From Actinomycetes bacterium (GTDB lineage Bacteria > Actinomycetota > Thermoleophilia > Solirubrobacterales > JACPNS01): a stretch of 64,000 nucleotides of DNA. Position 1 is the stretch's first letter. Every line of letters starts with the position of its first letter. Below, one piece after another: positions 42,980 to 51,172 of this stretch. The stretch lies in NCBI GenBank assembly GCA_023404495.1, contig JAEYBE010000048.1, positions 1 to 64,000 on the forward strand, in the 5' to 3' direction. The notes beneath the pieces are model-generated. The model did no database searches. It saw only the letters and a list, made by a program, of their open reading frames with translations, and had not been told where the DNA came from. Both the position numbers and the translations under genes were made by a program.

Positions 42980-44457
42980 TGTCGGTTGTATGTGTGATGT
43001 TGCCTCGCTTTGAGCTGTTGGTTGCTGCTGCTCCAGCTGCGGCTGGGCGGGATGTGCGCGAGGCGTTGATGCGCGAGCCGATTGCGCTTGCTCCGGCCCC
43101 GGGCGGGCGGCCGGTGGTTGGGCAGGTCTCTGCCGCCGCCGAGGCCTTCGCCGTCACGCCGGGGTTGCCGGTCGGCGAGGCCTTTGCGCGCTGCCCGCAG
43201 CTCAAGCTCGTGGCGCCCGACCCGGCCCGTGCGGGCAGCGCATGGGAGTGGGTGCTGGCCGCGGTCGAGGGGCTCGGCGCTGAAGTTGAGAGCGATCCCG
43301 GCGCGCCCGGTGCGTTGTTTTTTGAGTCGAGTGGCCTTGAGCCGCTGCACCGCGGCTTTGACGGGGTGATCGCCGCCGTGCGCGACGCGATCGGTCGTCC
43401 GGTGCGGATCGGTGCCGGCCCCACGCGCTTCATCGCCCGCGCCGCCGCCCGCACGGCGCGCCCACGCCGGCCGCGCGTGATCCAAACAGATCTCGATCGC
43501 CGCGATTTTCTGGCCGGCGCCCCGGTCTCGTGGCTTGCGATGCACTCGCCGGCCTGCGGTGAGCTCGCCGAGTCGCTCACCAAGCTCGGCATCGACACGC
43601 TCGGTGAATTTGCAGTGCTGCGCCGCGTGCAGATCGCCGAGCGTTTCGGACGCGTGGGACTGACGGCGCGTGATCTGATCCACGGCGTCGAGCCGGCGTT
43701 GCGCCCGAGAAAGCCGGCCGAACAACTGATCGAGACGATCGAACTCTTCGACGAGGCAGAACCCCAGACGGCAGAGCGCGGAGCGCTGACGGCCGATCTG
43801 CACCGCGCGCTTGATCTGTTGATCGAGCGTCTGCTCGCGCGGCCCGAGCGCGCCGGCCGCACGCTGCGCGGCTTCACGCTCTCGGCGCGCCTGACCGAGG
43901 GCGGCTCCTGGAGCACGCGCGGGATCATGCGCGAACCGACGGCAGCGCCCGAGCGGGTCCGCGGCGTCGCCCTGCAGAAGCTCGGCGAGCTGCCGGAGCC
44001 TGCCGCCGCCCTGACGCTGGCGGTCGACGGCTTTGGTCCGCTGGATCACGAGACCGCAACGCTCTTTGGCGACGACTCGCCGGAAGAGCGAGCAGCGCGC
44101 CTGAAGACGGCGGCCGAGCAGGCGCGCCAGGCGGCCGGATCGCCCGAGAAAGTCGCCCGCGTGATGCGGCTCGATTCCGGCTCGCGCATCCCCGAGCGCC
44201 GCGCCGCGCTCTCACCGGGGCCGGTCCCGCTGGCGCGGCCGCGCCCGGCGATTGTCAGCACGTCGGACCAGGGCAGCCTGCTGCGCGTCAAGAACAAGCG
44301 CGTCGAGGCCGAGCGCGAGCGCTGGGTGGTCGAAGACGCCTGGTGGACGCCCCGCCCGGTGCGCCGCCGCTACTTCGAGGTCGTGCTCGAGGGGGGAGTC
44401 AGCACCGTGGTCTTCCAAGACCTCACGTCACGCCGCTGGTTTCAGCAGGCGGCCTAG
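42973..44457 (+). CDS. imuB: ImuB-like inactive Y-family polymerase (mutasome subunit)
   Basis: ImuB is a DinB-related protein that links DnaE2 to the beta clamp in damage-induced mutagenesis. The 494-residue product keeps the Y-family layout, with a palm/finger-like N-terminal half (RPVVGQVSAAAEAFAVTPGL, APGALFFESSGLEPLHRGFD), a thumb helix-hairpin-helix region (LGIDTLGEFAVLRRVQIAER), and a C-terminal domain. The acidic catalytic residues of active Y-polymerases are missing, as expected for ImuB. ATG 42973 lies in the SOS box and gives MFVSVVCVMLPRF; the alternative is ATG 42997. The usual partner imuA is absent. Confidence 0.9.
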   Translation: MFVSVVCVMLPRFELLVAAAPAAAGRDVREALMREPIALAPAPGGRPVVGQVSAAAEAFAVTPGLPVGEAFARCPQLKLVAPDPARAGSAWEWVLAAVEGLGAEVESDPGAPGALFFESSGLEPLHRGFDGVIAAVRDAIGRPVRIGAGPTRFIARAAARTARPRRPRVIQTDLDRRDFLAGAPVSWLAMHSPACGELAESLTKLGIDTLGEFAVLRRVQIAERFGRVGLTARDLIHGVEPALRPRKPAEQLIETIELFDEAEPQTAERGALTADLHRALDLLIERLLARPERAGRTLRGFTLSARLTEGGSWSTRGIMREPTAAPERVRGVALQKLGELPEPAAALTLAVDGFGPLDHETATLFGDDSPEERAARLKTAAEQARQAAGSPEKVARVMRLDSGSRIPERRAALSPGPVPLARPRPAIVSTSDQGSLLRVKNKRVEAERERWVVEDAWWTPRPVRRRYFEVVLEGGVSTVVFQDLTSRRWFQQAA

Positions 44458-44485
44458 GAGAGCGAGCGAGTCACCCGCGTCCTGA

Positions 44486-44716
44486 ACTGCGCACCTTTGG
44501 TGCGCAGTAGAGATTTCGCGCGAGATCTGGCTTGTTTATGCGGTGATTAGCTGCGCACATTTGGTGCGCAGTACAAGGAAGCGGCGACGATCAAGATCCG
44601 GCGGCGACTACCACTGCACATCAGCGGCGACTGCGCACCAAATGTGCGCAGCTAACGATCCCATTCCCAAGCCATTCTTCGGCGCCGAAATCAACTGCGC
44701 ACCAAAGGTGCGCAGT
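44486..44716. repeat. Nested inverted set of four palindromic elements (REP/BIME-like)
   Basis: Four ~23-base palindromes built from CTGCGCAC and GTGCGCAG around AT cores lie at 44486-44508, 44550-44572, 44630-44652 and 44694-44716. The first and fourth are exact reverse complements of each other, and so are the second and third. The intervals 44509-44549 and 44653-44693 are both 41 bases and also partly complementary (TGGCTTG shared). The whole 231 bases thus form one imperfect long palindrome between converging genes imuB and the transporter. It may end transcription in both directions or be a REP-type mobile repeat. Confidence 0.85.
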
Positions 44717-44727
44717 AAGCGGCTGGG

Positions 44728-45681
44728 TTAGGGGGTCACGTCGCGATCAAGGTCGGTGTCCTCAAACGACACCGGGTCTTCGATCGGCTCCAGGTGCGTG
44801 AAGACAGTCGCCGTGTCAAAGAGCGCGCGGATGTCGGATTCGATGTTCTCTGCCGCGTCGTGGCCTTGCTGCACGCTCCACTGGCCGGGCACCAGCACGT
44901 GCAGCGAGATGAAGGCGCGGTGCGCGGCGCGACGCGTGCGCAGCGCATGAAAGGAGAGTCCGAGGTCGCGGTAGCCGTCGAGCACCGCCTCGACCCGCTC
45001 AATCTCTTCGGGCTCGAGCGCGTGGTCGAGCAGTCCAGAGAGCGCGCCGCGCACCAGCGAGAAGCCGGTGACGATGATGTTGGCCGCGACGATCAGGGCG
45101 ATCACCGGGTCGAGCCGGTCGATCCCGGTCAGCGCCACAACGGCGACTCCGCCGATCACTCCGATCGAAGTGATGACGTCGGTGACCAGGTGGCGACCGT
45201 CTGCAGTCAGCGTCATCGACGACTCCTCGCGGCCGACCCGGATCAACATCCGCGCGACAACGAAGTTGATCACCGTCGCCACCGCGGTCACGGCAAGACC
45301 GATCCCGACAGACTCCAGGGCGACCGGGTTGATCAGCCGCTCGACCGCTGGAATCGCGATCACCATCGCCGCGACGATGATCATCGTGCCCTCGGCTCCA
45401 GCCGAGAGGTAGTCGGCCTTCTCATGCCCGTAGGCGTGGTCCTCGTCGGCCGGCTGACCGGCCCAGCGCACGACCACGAACGCCACGATCGCCGCCGCCA
45501 GGTTCACCAGCGACTCCGCCGCGTCGGCTAGCAGTCCGATCGATCCGGTGATCAGCCAGGCGCCGGTCTTCAGGGCGATCGTCAGCACGGCGGCGCCGAT
45601 CGCCAGATAGATCATCCGCAGCAGTCGCTGCTGGCGCCGTGATGTCTCCCCACCTGCGGTCACCGCGCAAAGACTACGCAT
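44728..45681 (-). CDS. Cation diffusion facilitator family transporter
   Basis: This protein is 317 residues from ATG 45681 and has six membrane helices and the CDF metal-site residues: GLLADAAESLVN, HAYGHEKADYLSAGAEG and DGRHLVTDVITSIG. It should export divalent metals such as Zn, Fe, Mn or Co by proton antiport. The C-terminal cytosolic ferredoxin-like domain (residues ~205-305) is present. The frame can extend to ATG 45708, which lies in the SOS box; the 45681 start is preferred as the more usual N-terminus, but this is uncertain. Confidence 0.9.
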   Translation of the reverse strand: MRSLCAVTAGGETSRRQQRLLRMIYLAIGAAVLTIALKTGAWLITGSIGLLADAAESLVNLAAAIVAFVVVRWAGQPADEDHAYGHEKADYLSAGAEGTMIIVAAMVIAIPAVERLINPVALESVGIGLAVTAVATVINFVVARMLIRVGREESSMTLTADGRHLVTDVITSIGVIGGVAVVALTGIDRLDPVIALIVAANIIVTGFSLVRGALSGLLDHALEPEEIERVEAVLDGYRDLGLSFHALRTRRAAHRAFISLHVLVPGQWSVQQGHDAAENIESDIRALFDTATVFTHLEPIEDPVSFEDTDLDRDVTP

Positions 45682-45694
45682 GCGCCTGCTGGGG

Positions 45695-45717
45695 TAGGAT
45701 ACGAACATATGTTCGTG
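45695..45717 (+). promoter_or_regulatory. dnaE2 promoter with perfect LexA (SOS) box
   Basis: CGAACATATGTTCG (45702-45715) matches the box at imuB exactly; 18 bases (with GTGTC after the core) are shared. TAGGAT (45695-45700), one base before the box, is a good -10, predicting transcription start near 45707. The ATG 45709 is therefore two bases into the mRNA (leaderless). The palindrome also faces the divergent transporter gene. Confidence 0.88.
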
Positions 45718-48700
45718 TCAGGACGACCAGCATACGTCGAACTCCACGCCCACAGCGCCTACTCCTTCCACGATGGGGTGAGCCACCCGCACGAGCTTGC
45801 GGGCGCCGCGGCCGAGCTCGGCTACGCCGCCTTCGCGCTGACCGATCACGATGCCGTGCACGGAAATATGGAGTTCGCCCATGCCGCGGCCCCGCTGGGC
45901 GTCAAACCGATCCACGGCGCCGAGCTAACGCTCGCCGACGGCCACCACATCACTCTGATTGTCGAGAACGCGCGCGGCTGGGCGAGCCTCTGCCGCCTGC
46001 TCACATCTGCCCATGCAGAGACCCGCAGCGTCGGCCCGCGGCGCGAGCCGCAGGCCCCGCGCATCGAGTTCTCAGACCTGCTCGCCCACGTTGAGCACGC
46101 CGGCGGCGGGCTGATCTGCCTGACCGGCTGCCACGGGCGCGGGGCGCTGGCCGCGCGTATCGCCCGCGGCGAGGCGGCCGCTGCCGAGGGCGTGGCGCGC
46201 AGGCTGCTGGCGGCGTTCGGGGCGGACAATCTGCGCGTCGAGCTGCAACGTCCCTTCCAGCGCCACGACCGTCAGATCAACCGTGCCTTGGAAGACCTGG
46301 CAGATCGTCTGCACGTCCACACCGTCGCCACCGGCAACGTCCACGCCCATTCAAGAGCCCGCGTGGCGCTCCAAGACGTCTTTGTCGCCGTCCGCCACAA
46401 CGCTTCGCTGGACGAAACCGAGCCGCTGCGGCGCGGCAACAGTTCGCACGTTCTCGTCTCACCAAAGGAGATGGCGCGGCGTTTCTCCGAGCACCCGCAC
46501 GCTGTGGCCGAAACAGCTGAGATCGCCGCGCGCGCGAGCTTCGATCTCACGGCAGATCTTGGCTACCGCTACCCCGGCGCCGAAGACCCGGCCCAGGCCG
46601 TGCGTCTGCGCGCCGTCTGCGAGCAGCGCCTTACCGAGCGCTACGGGCCCAAGGGCGACCACGCAGGCGGCAGCGTCGGGCGCCGTCGCGTCGGCATAAA
46701 GGAGGCCCGCGCGCGCCTCGAAGAAGAACTGGCGGTGATCGAGAAGCTGCGTCTGCCCGGCTTCTTCCTGATCCACCACGACCTGCTCGAGCTGGCGCGC
46801 GAGATCGCCCACGAGGTGCGCGGCAGCAGCGACGCGCGCGGCGTGCTGCCGCCGGGGCGCGGGCGTGGCTCGTCGGTCTCCTCGATCGTCTGTTATCTGA
46901 CCGGTCTCTCGCACGTGGATCCGCTGGAGGCCGACCTCTGCCTTGGTCGCTTCCTGCACGAGGAGATCACCTCGCTGCCCGACATCGACCTCGACTTCCC
47001 GCGCGACATCAGAAAAGAACTGATCCCGCGCATCCACGAGCGCTACGGGCGCGATCACTCGGCGCTGGTCGCCGCCTTTCCGACCTACCGCACACGCGGC
47101 TCGCTGCGCGCGCTGGGCAAGGCGCTGGCGCTGCCAACTTCAGAGATCGAGCGCATCCTGCGCACGACCGACCGCAGCTACGGCGAGGTGCTCGAGGAGC
47201 GCGTCGAGGCATCGATTCGCCAGTCACCGGCCGGGGCGCGGCTGCTCGATTCGCCACGCTGGCGCGCGCTGCTCAAGTTGTTGCCGCAGATCCATCGGCT
47301 GCCGCGTGGTCTCTCGCAGCATTCGGGCGGCATGGTGATCAGCACCGATCCGCTGATCGATATCTGCCCTGTTGTGCCGGCGGCGATGGAGGGCAGGCAG
47401 ATCGTCCAGTGGGACAAGGACTCCTGCGCCGATGCGGGCTTCGCCAAGATCGACCTGCTGGGCCTGGGGATGCTGAGCGCCGTCGAGCGCACAGTCGATC
47501 TGATTGACGGCGCTCGCGGCGAGCGGGTCGACCTCTCGCGCATCCCGCTCGACGACCCCGAGACCTTCCGCCAGATCCGCGCGGCCGAGACGACCGGCGT
47601 CTTCCAGATCGAGAGCCGTGCGCAGATGCAGATGCTGGTGCGCTCGCGCCCCGAGACGCTGAACGACATCTTCATCCAGGTGGCGATCGTGCGCCCGGGC
47701 CCGATCACCGGCGGCGCCGTGCATCCGTATCTTGAGCGCCGCAAGTTGCTGCGTGCCGATCCCGGCTACCAGGTGCCGATGCCGCACCCGCTGCTCGAAG
47801 GGGTGCTGGCGGAAACACTCGGATCGATCGTCTTCCAGGACCAGGTGATCGAGGTCGCCCGCGCGATGGCCGACTTCACGCCTTCCGAAGGCGAGGGCCT
47901 GCGCCGGGCGATGAGCCGTAAGCGCAGCAAGGAGGCGCTGGCCGCCTATCACCGGCGCTTCGTGGAGGGCGCGGCGGCCAATGGCGTAGATGAAGAGACC
48001 GCCGAGAGCGTCTTCGCGCAGATCATCGGCTTCTCGGGATTTGGCTTTCCCAAAGCCCACGCCGCGGCTTTTGGATTGCTCGCCTACCAGACCTCATGGC
48101 TGCGCGCGCACTACCCGGCGGAGTTTCTCTGCGGTCTGATGAACGAGCAGCCGATGGGTTTCTACCTGCCGGACGCCCTGGCCCATGAGGCCCAGCGGCG
48201 CGGCATCTGCGTGTTGCCCCCGGAGGTCAACGCCAGTGGCGTCGAGTGCTCGGTCGAGTGGGTGGCGGGCGAGCAGGACAAGGAGCTGGGGGTGCGCGTT
48301 GGGCTCGGGTATGTGAAGGGCGTAAAGGAGGCGGCGCTGCGCTCGCTGGTGGCCGCGCGCGCCGAGGGCGGGTCGTTCGTCAGTGTTGAAGACCTTGCCG
48401 GGCGCTCGGGAGCCGACGGTGCAACATTGGAGAAGCTCGCCTGGGCCGGAGCCTGCGATCGCGTAGGCGCAGGAGAGGCTGCGCGCAATCGCCGCGAGGC
48501 GCTTTGGCTGCTGGGCGCGGCGCCCGCCGGGGAGACGCTGGCCGACGACTCCGCCCAGCTCGCGCTGCCGATCGCCCCGCTTCCCGTTCCCAGCCTTACG
48601 CCGCTGAACGATTGGGATGAGATGATCGCCGACTACCGCTCGACCGGCATGACGGCCCGCACGCATCCGCTCAAGCTGCTGCGCGAGCGCCTTGCATCAG

Positions 48701-49188
48701 AAGGCGTGCTCGCCAGCACTGAGCTGGATCGCCTGCCCGAGAACACGCCGGTACGGATCTCCGGCCTGGTCGTAGCCCGGCAGCGCCCCGGCACGGCCAA
48801 GGGAGTTGTCTTCGTGCTGCTCGAGGATGAGCTTGGCGTCGTCAACGTGATCCTGCCGCCGCGCACCTACACCAAGCACCGCGTCGCCGTGCGCAGCGAG
48901 CCGCTGCTGACGGTGACCGGTCGCGTCGAGCGCCGCACCGGCGCGCTCAACGTGATCGCCACCAATGTCGAGGCCCTGCTGGGCGAAGACGTCGACGATG
49001 CCGTGCGCCAGATCCACCGCCCGGCAACTTCCGAGCAGGACGTGCGCAAACAGATGGGGATCGACACCGACACCGCGCTTGCCGCGATGAATGGCGATTT
49101 CGCTGCGGCGCGCAAGGTTATGGGTGAAGCTGCCGACATAAGGGCAGTCGCTCCGGTCGGGATCAATTTCGGCCGCAAGGGGCGTTGA
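45709..49188 (+). CDS. dnaE2: Error-prone DNA polymerase III alpha subunit DnaE2
   Basis: DnaE2 carries out mutagenic translesion synthesis with ImuB. The 1159-residue protein starts with a PHP domain (VELHAHSAYSFHDGVSHPHE, FALTDHDAVHGNMEF). The catalytic palm follows with SLPDIDLDFPRDIR and FAKIDLLGLGMLSAVERT, then the fingers (GLSQHSGGMVISTDPL), a helix-hairpin-helix region and a C-terminal OB domain (PVRISGLVVARQRPGTAKGV). It is slightly longer than the usual ~1080. ATG 45709 is in the SOS box and the frame reads MFVSGRPAYVELHAH; GTG 45715 is the alternative. Confidence 0.96.
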   Translation: MFVSGRPAYVELHAHSAYSFHDGVSHPHELAGAAAELGYAAFALTDHDAVHGNMEFAHAAAPLGVKPIHGAELTLADGHHITLIVENARGWASLCRLLTSAHAETRSVGPRREPQAPRIEFSDLLAHVEHAGGGLICLTGCHGRGALAARIARGEAAAAEGVARRLLAAFGADNLRVELQRPFQRHDRQINRALEDLADRLHVHTVATGNVHAHSRARVALQDVFVAVRHNASLDETEPLRRGNSSHVLVSPKEMARRFSEHPHAVAETAEIAARASFDLTADLGYRYPGAEDPAQAVRLRAVCEQRLTERYGPKGDHAGGSVGRRRVGIKEARARLEEELAVIEKLRLPGFFLIHHDLLELAREIAHEVRGSSDARGVLPPGRGRGSSVSSIVCYLTGLSHVDPLEADLCLGRFLHEEITSLPDIDLDFPRDIRKELIPRIHERYGRDHSALVAAFPTYRTRGSLRALGKALALPTSEIERILRTTDRSYGEVLEERVEASIRQSPAGARLLDSPRWRALLKLLPQIHRLPRGLSQHSGGMVISTDPLIDICPVVPAAMEGRQIVQWDKDSCADAGFAKIDLLGLGMLSAVERTVDLIDGARGERVDLSRIPLDDPETFRQIRAAETTGVFQIESRAQMQMLVRSRPETLNDIFIQVAIVRPGPITGGAVHPYLERRKLLRADPGYQVPMPHPLLEGVLAETLGSIVFQDQVIEVARAMADFTPSEGEGLRRAMSRKRSKEALAAYHRRFVEGAAANGVDEETAESVFAQIIGFSGFGFPKAHAAAFGLLAYQTSWLRAHYPAEFLCGLMNEQPMGFYLPDALAHEAQRRGICVLPPEVNASGVECSVEWVAGEQDKELGVRVGLGYVKGVKEAALRSLVAARAEGGSFVSVEDLAGRSGADGATLEKLAWAGACDRVGAGEAARNRREALWLLGAAPAGETLADDSAQLALPIAPLPVPSLTPLNDWDEMIADYRSTGMTARTHPLKLLRERLASEGVLASTELDRLPENTPVRISGLVVARQRPGTAKGVVFVLLEDELGVVNVILPPRTYTKHRVAVRSEPLLTVTGRVERRTGALNVIATNVEALLGEDVDDAVRQIHRPATSEQDVRKQMGIDTDTALAAMNGDFAAARKVMGEAADIRAVAPVGINFGRKGR

Positions 49189-49248
49189 TGACCCAGCGCG
49201 TTGCCAAAGCAGCGCGCTGCAGCAGCCAGAGGCACACCAGCACATCCA

Positions 49249-50301
49249 ATGACCGCAACCCGCGAGGCACCGCGCGTGGTCGTCGCCGACGACTCCGCCT
49301 TCATGCGACGCCTGATCGCAGACGTGCTCGCGCGCGACGGCCTCGACGTGGTCGCAGAAGCCGCCAACGGACGCGAGGCGATCGCCGCATGCCGCGAACA
49401 CCGGCCGGATGTGCTCTCGCTGGATCTGGCGATGCCGGAGGTCGACGGCCTCGGAGTGCTGCGTGAACTGCGCGCAAGCAATGGGCTGAAGATCGTCGTC
49501 GTTTCATCCTTTTCGGAGCAGGGCGGGATTCGCGCCGTCGACGCGTTGGCCGAGGGCGCGTTCGAGCTTGTTCCCAAACGCGCGAGTGGCGGCAAGCTCC
49601 AAGACTTCCTGGACGACCTTCTGGGCAAGATCCAAGCGGCCGCGGGAGAGCGCCAGCCCAAGCACGACCGGGTCAGGCCACGCGCGCCGGCGCCCGCCGC
49701 GCCGCACCGGCGGCTCTCCAGCAGGCGATCCGATCAAGACACGAAGCGACTGGTGATGATCGCCTCCTCGACCGGAGGCCCCCGCGCACTGACCAAGGTC
49801 GCCGCGAGTTTTCCAGAGCGGATGGGCCAGGGGCTGGTGATCGTTCAGCACATGCCGGCGGGATTCACGGGATCGCTGGCAGCCAGGCTCGACGCCGACT
49901 GCGGGCTGAGCATCGCCGAGGCCGAGGAAGGAGCAAAGCTCGATTCCATGCACGGCTGGGTGGCCCCGGGGGGCCGCCACACGCACATCCGCCGCAAGCG
50001 CATCGAACTCTCCGACGAACCGCCGGTTGCTGGGCTGCGGCCATGCGCCGACACAACAATCATCGATGCCGTATCTGCATACGGAGGCGACATCGTGCTG
50101 GCAGTACTGACTGGGATGGGGCGTGACGCCTGCAAGGGAGCCGCGCTGGTCAAAGCCTCCGGCGGAACCGTGATCGCAGAACACGCCGACACGACGACCG
50201 TCAACGGGATGCCACGTGCAGTGATCGAGGCCGGGTTGGCTGACGCGGTGCTGCCGATCGACGAGATCGGCGCGGCGCTGGTGGAGGCCGCCGGTGGCTG
50301 A
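49249..50301 (+). CDS. cheB: Chemotaxis protein-glutamate methylesterase CheB
   Basis: CheB removes methyl groups from receptors to adapt the chemotaxis signal. The 350-residue protein has the receiver domain (D14, D15 and phospho-acceptor D59 in LSLDLAMPEVDG), a Pro/Arg-rich linker (~130-165) and the esterase domain with catalytic S174 (SSTGGP), H201 (VQHMPAGFT) and D293 (LTGMGRDACKG). ATG 49249 is chosen since the preceding in-frame sequence has no homology. It opens the chemotaxis block and overlaps cheR by 8 bases. Confidence 0.96.
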   Translation: MTATREAPRVVVADDSAFMRRLIADVLARDGLDVVAEAANGREAIAACREHRPDVLSLDLAMPEVDGLGVLRELRASNGLKIVVVSSFSEQGGIRAVDALAEGAFELVPKRASGGKLQDFLDDLLGKIQAAAGERQPKHDRVRPRAPAPAAPHRRLSSRRSDQDTKRLVMIASSTGGPRALTKVAASFPERMGQGLVIVQHMPAGFTGSLAARLDADCGLSIAEAEEGAKLDSMHGWVAPGGRHTHIRRKRIELSDEPPVAGLRPCADTTIIDAVSAYGGDIVLAVLTGMGRDACKGAALVKASGGTVIAEHADTTTVNGMPRAVIEAGLADAVLPIDEIGAALVEAAGG

Positions 50302-51172
50302 GCACCAACATCGGCCAAGCGCAAATCGCGCCCCCGGCAGACTGCCGCCGCTCGAGTCCCGAAGTCCGCTGCCGCCTGGCGACTTTGAAAACTTCTGCCG
50401 CGGGATCAAGCTGCTGCTCGGGGTCGATCTATCGCTCTATAAGCGCCAACAAATGGAGCGCCGCGCGCGCGGGCTTGCCTCACGCAACCGCGTCGAGACG
50501 CTGACCGAGTATCTCGAACTACTGAAGTCGGACCCCGTGCTGCTGGACAAGTTCATGGAGCGCATGACGATCACCGTCAGCCAGCTCTGGCGCAACGCCG
50601 ACATCTTCGAGGCGATTCAGAACGAGTTGCTGCCGGATCTCGCCGAGCGAGCCGCCGGCGAGCGGCTGAAGCTCTGGTCTGCCGGCTGTTCGTACGGCGC
50701 CGAGCCCTACACCCTGGCGGCGGTCTGTCTTGAGCTCGGCGAGCGCATCGGCCGCCCGCCGCAGATCAAGGGGACCGACATCAATCCGCGGATGATCGAG
50801 CAGGCCAAGCGCGGCCACTTCACCGCCGAGGACGCCCGCGACGCGCCGCCGCGTCTGCTTTCCAAGTACTTCGATCGCCAGCAGAGCGGAGGTTGGACCG
50901 CCAAGCCCGAGCTCAAGTCGCTGATCCAGTTCAAGGTCGAGGACTTGTTCGCGACCAAGCCGGAGCCAGTCGACCTGATCCTCTTCCGCAACGTCGCCAT
51001 CCACTTCGAGCGCGAGCGGCGCGACGAAGTGCACGCGATCCTCGCCGGCGCGCTCAGGCCCGGCGGAATCCTCGTGCTCGGATCGACGGAGATGATCGTC
51101 ACGCCGGGTGAGCTTGGCCTTGAGCGTGTACGGCCGTTTGTCTTCCGGCGCAGCGTGGAGACTGAAGACTGA
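50294..51172 (+). CDS. cheR: Chemotaxis protein methyltransferase CheR
   Basis: CheR methylates receptor glutamates using S-adenosylmethionine. The 292-residue protein has the N-terminal CheR domain (YKRQQMERRARGLASRNRVE, MERMTITVSQLWRN) and the AdoMet-binding WSAGCSYGAEPYTLAAVCLE. The C-terminal IRFRNVAIHF-type segment reads LILFRNVAIHFERERRDEV. GTG 50294 lies in the end of cheB. ~30 poorly conserved residues precede the domain. Confidence 0.95.
   Translation: MAEHQHRPSANRAPGRLPPLESRSPLPPGDFENFCRGIKLLLGVDLSLYKRQQMERRARGLASRNRVETLTEYLELLKSDPVLLDKFMERMTITVSQLWRNADIFEAIQNELLPDLAERAAGERLKLWSAGCSYGAEPYTLAAVCLELGERIGRPPQIKGTDINPRMIEQAKRGHFTAEDARDAPPRLLSKYFDRQQSGGWTAKPELKSLIQFKVEDLFATKPEPVDLILFRNVAIHFERERRDEVHAILAGALRPGGILVLGSTEMIVTPGELGLERVRPFVFRRSVETED

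Noticed and set aside
41641..44049. Long - strand frames opposite the desaturase and imuB
   Set aside because: Shadows of strongly supported genes; no start signals or domains.
44486..44716. CRISPR array
   Set aside because: The repeats alternate in orientation, are self-complementary, and spacers are of unequal length (41, 57, 41), with no cas genes.
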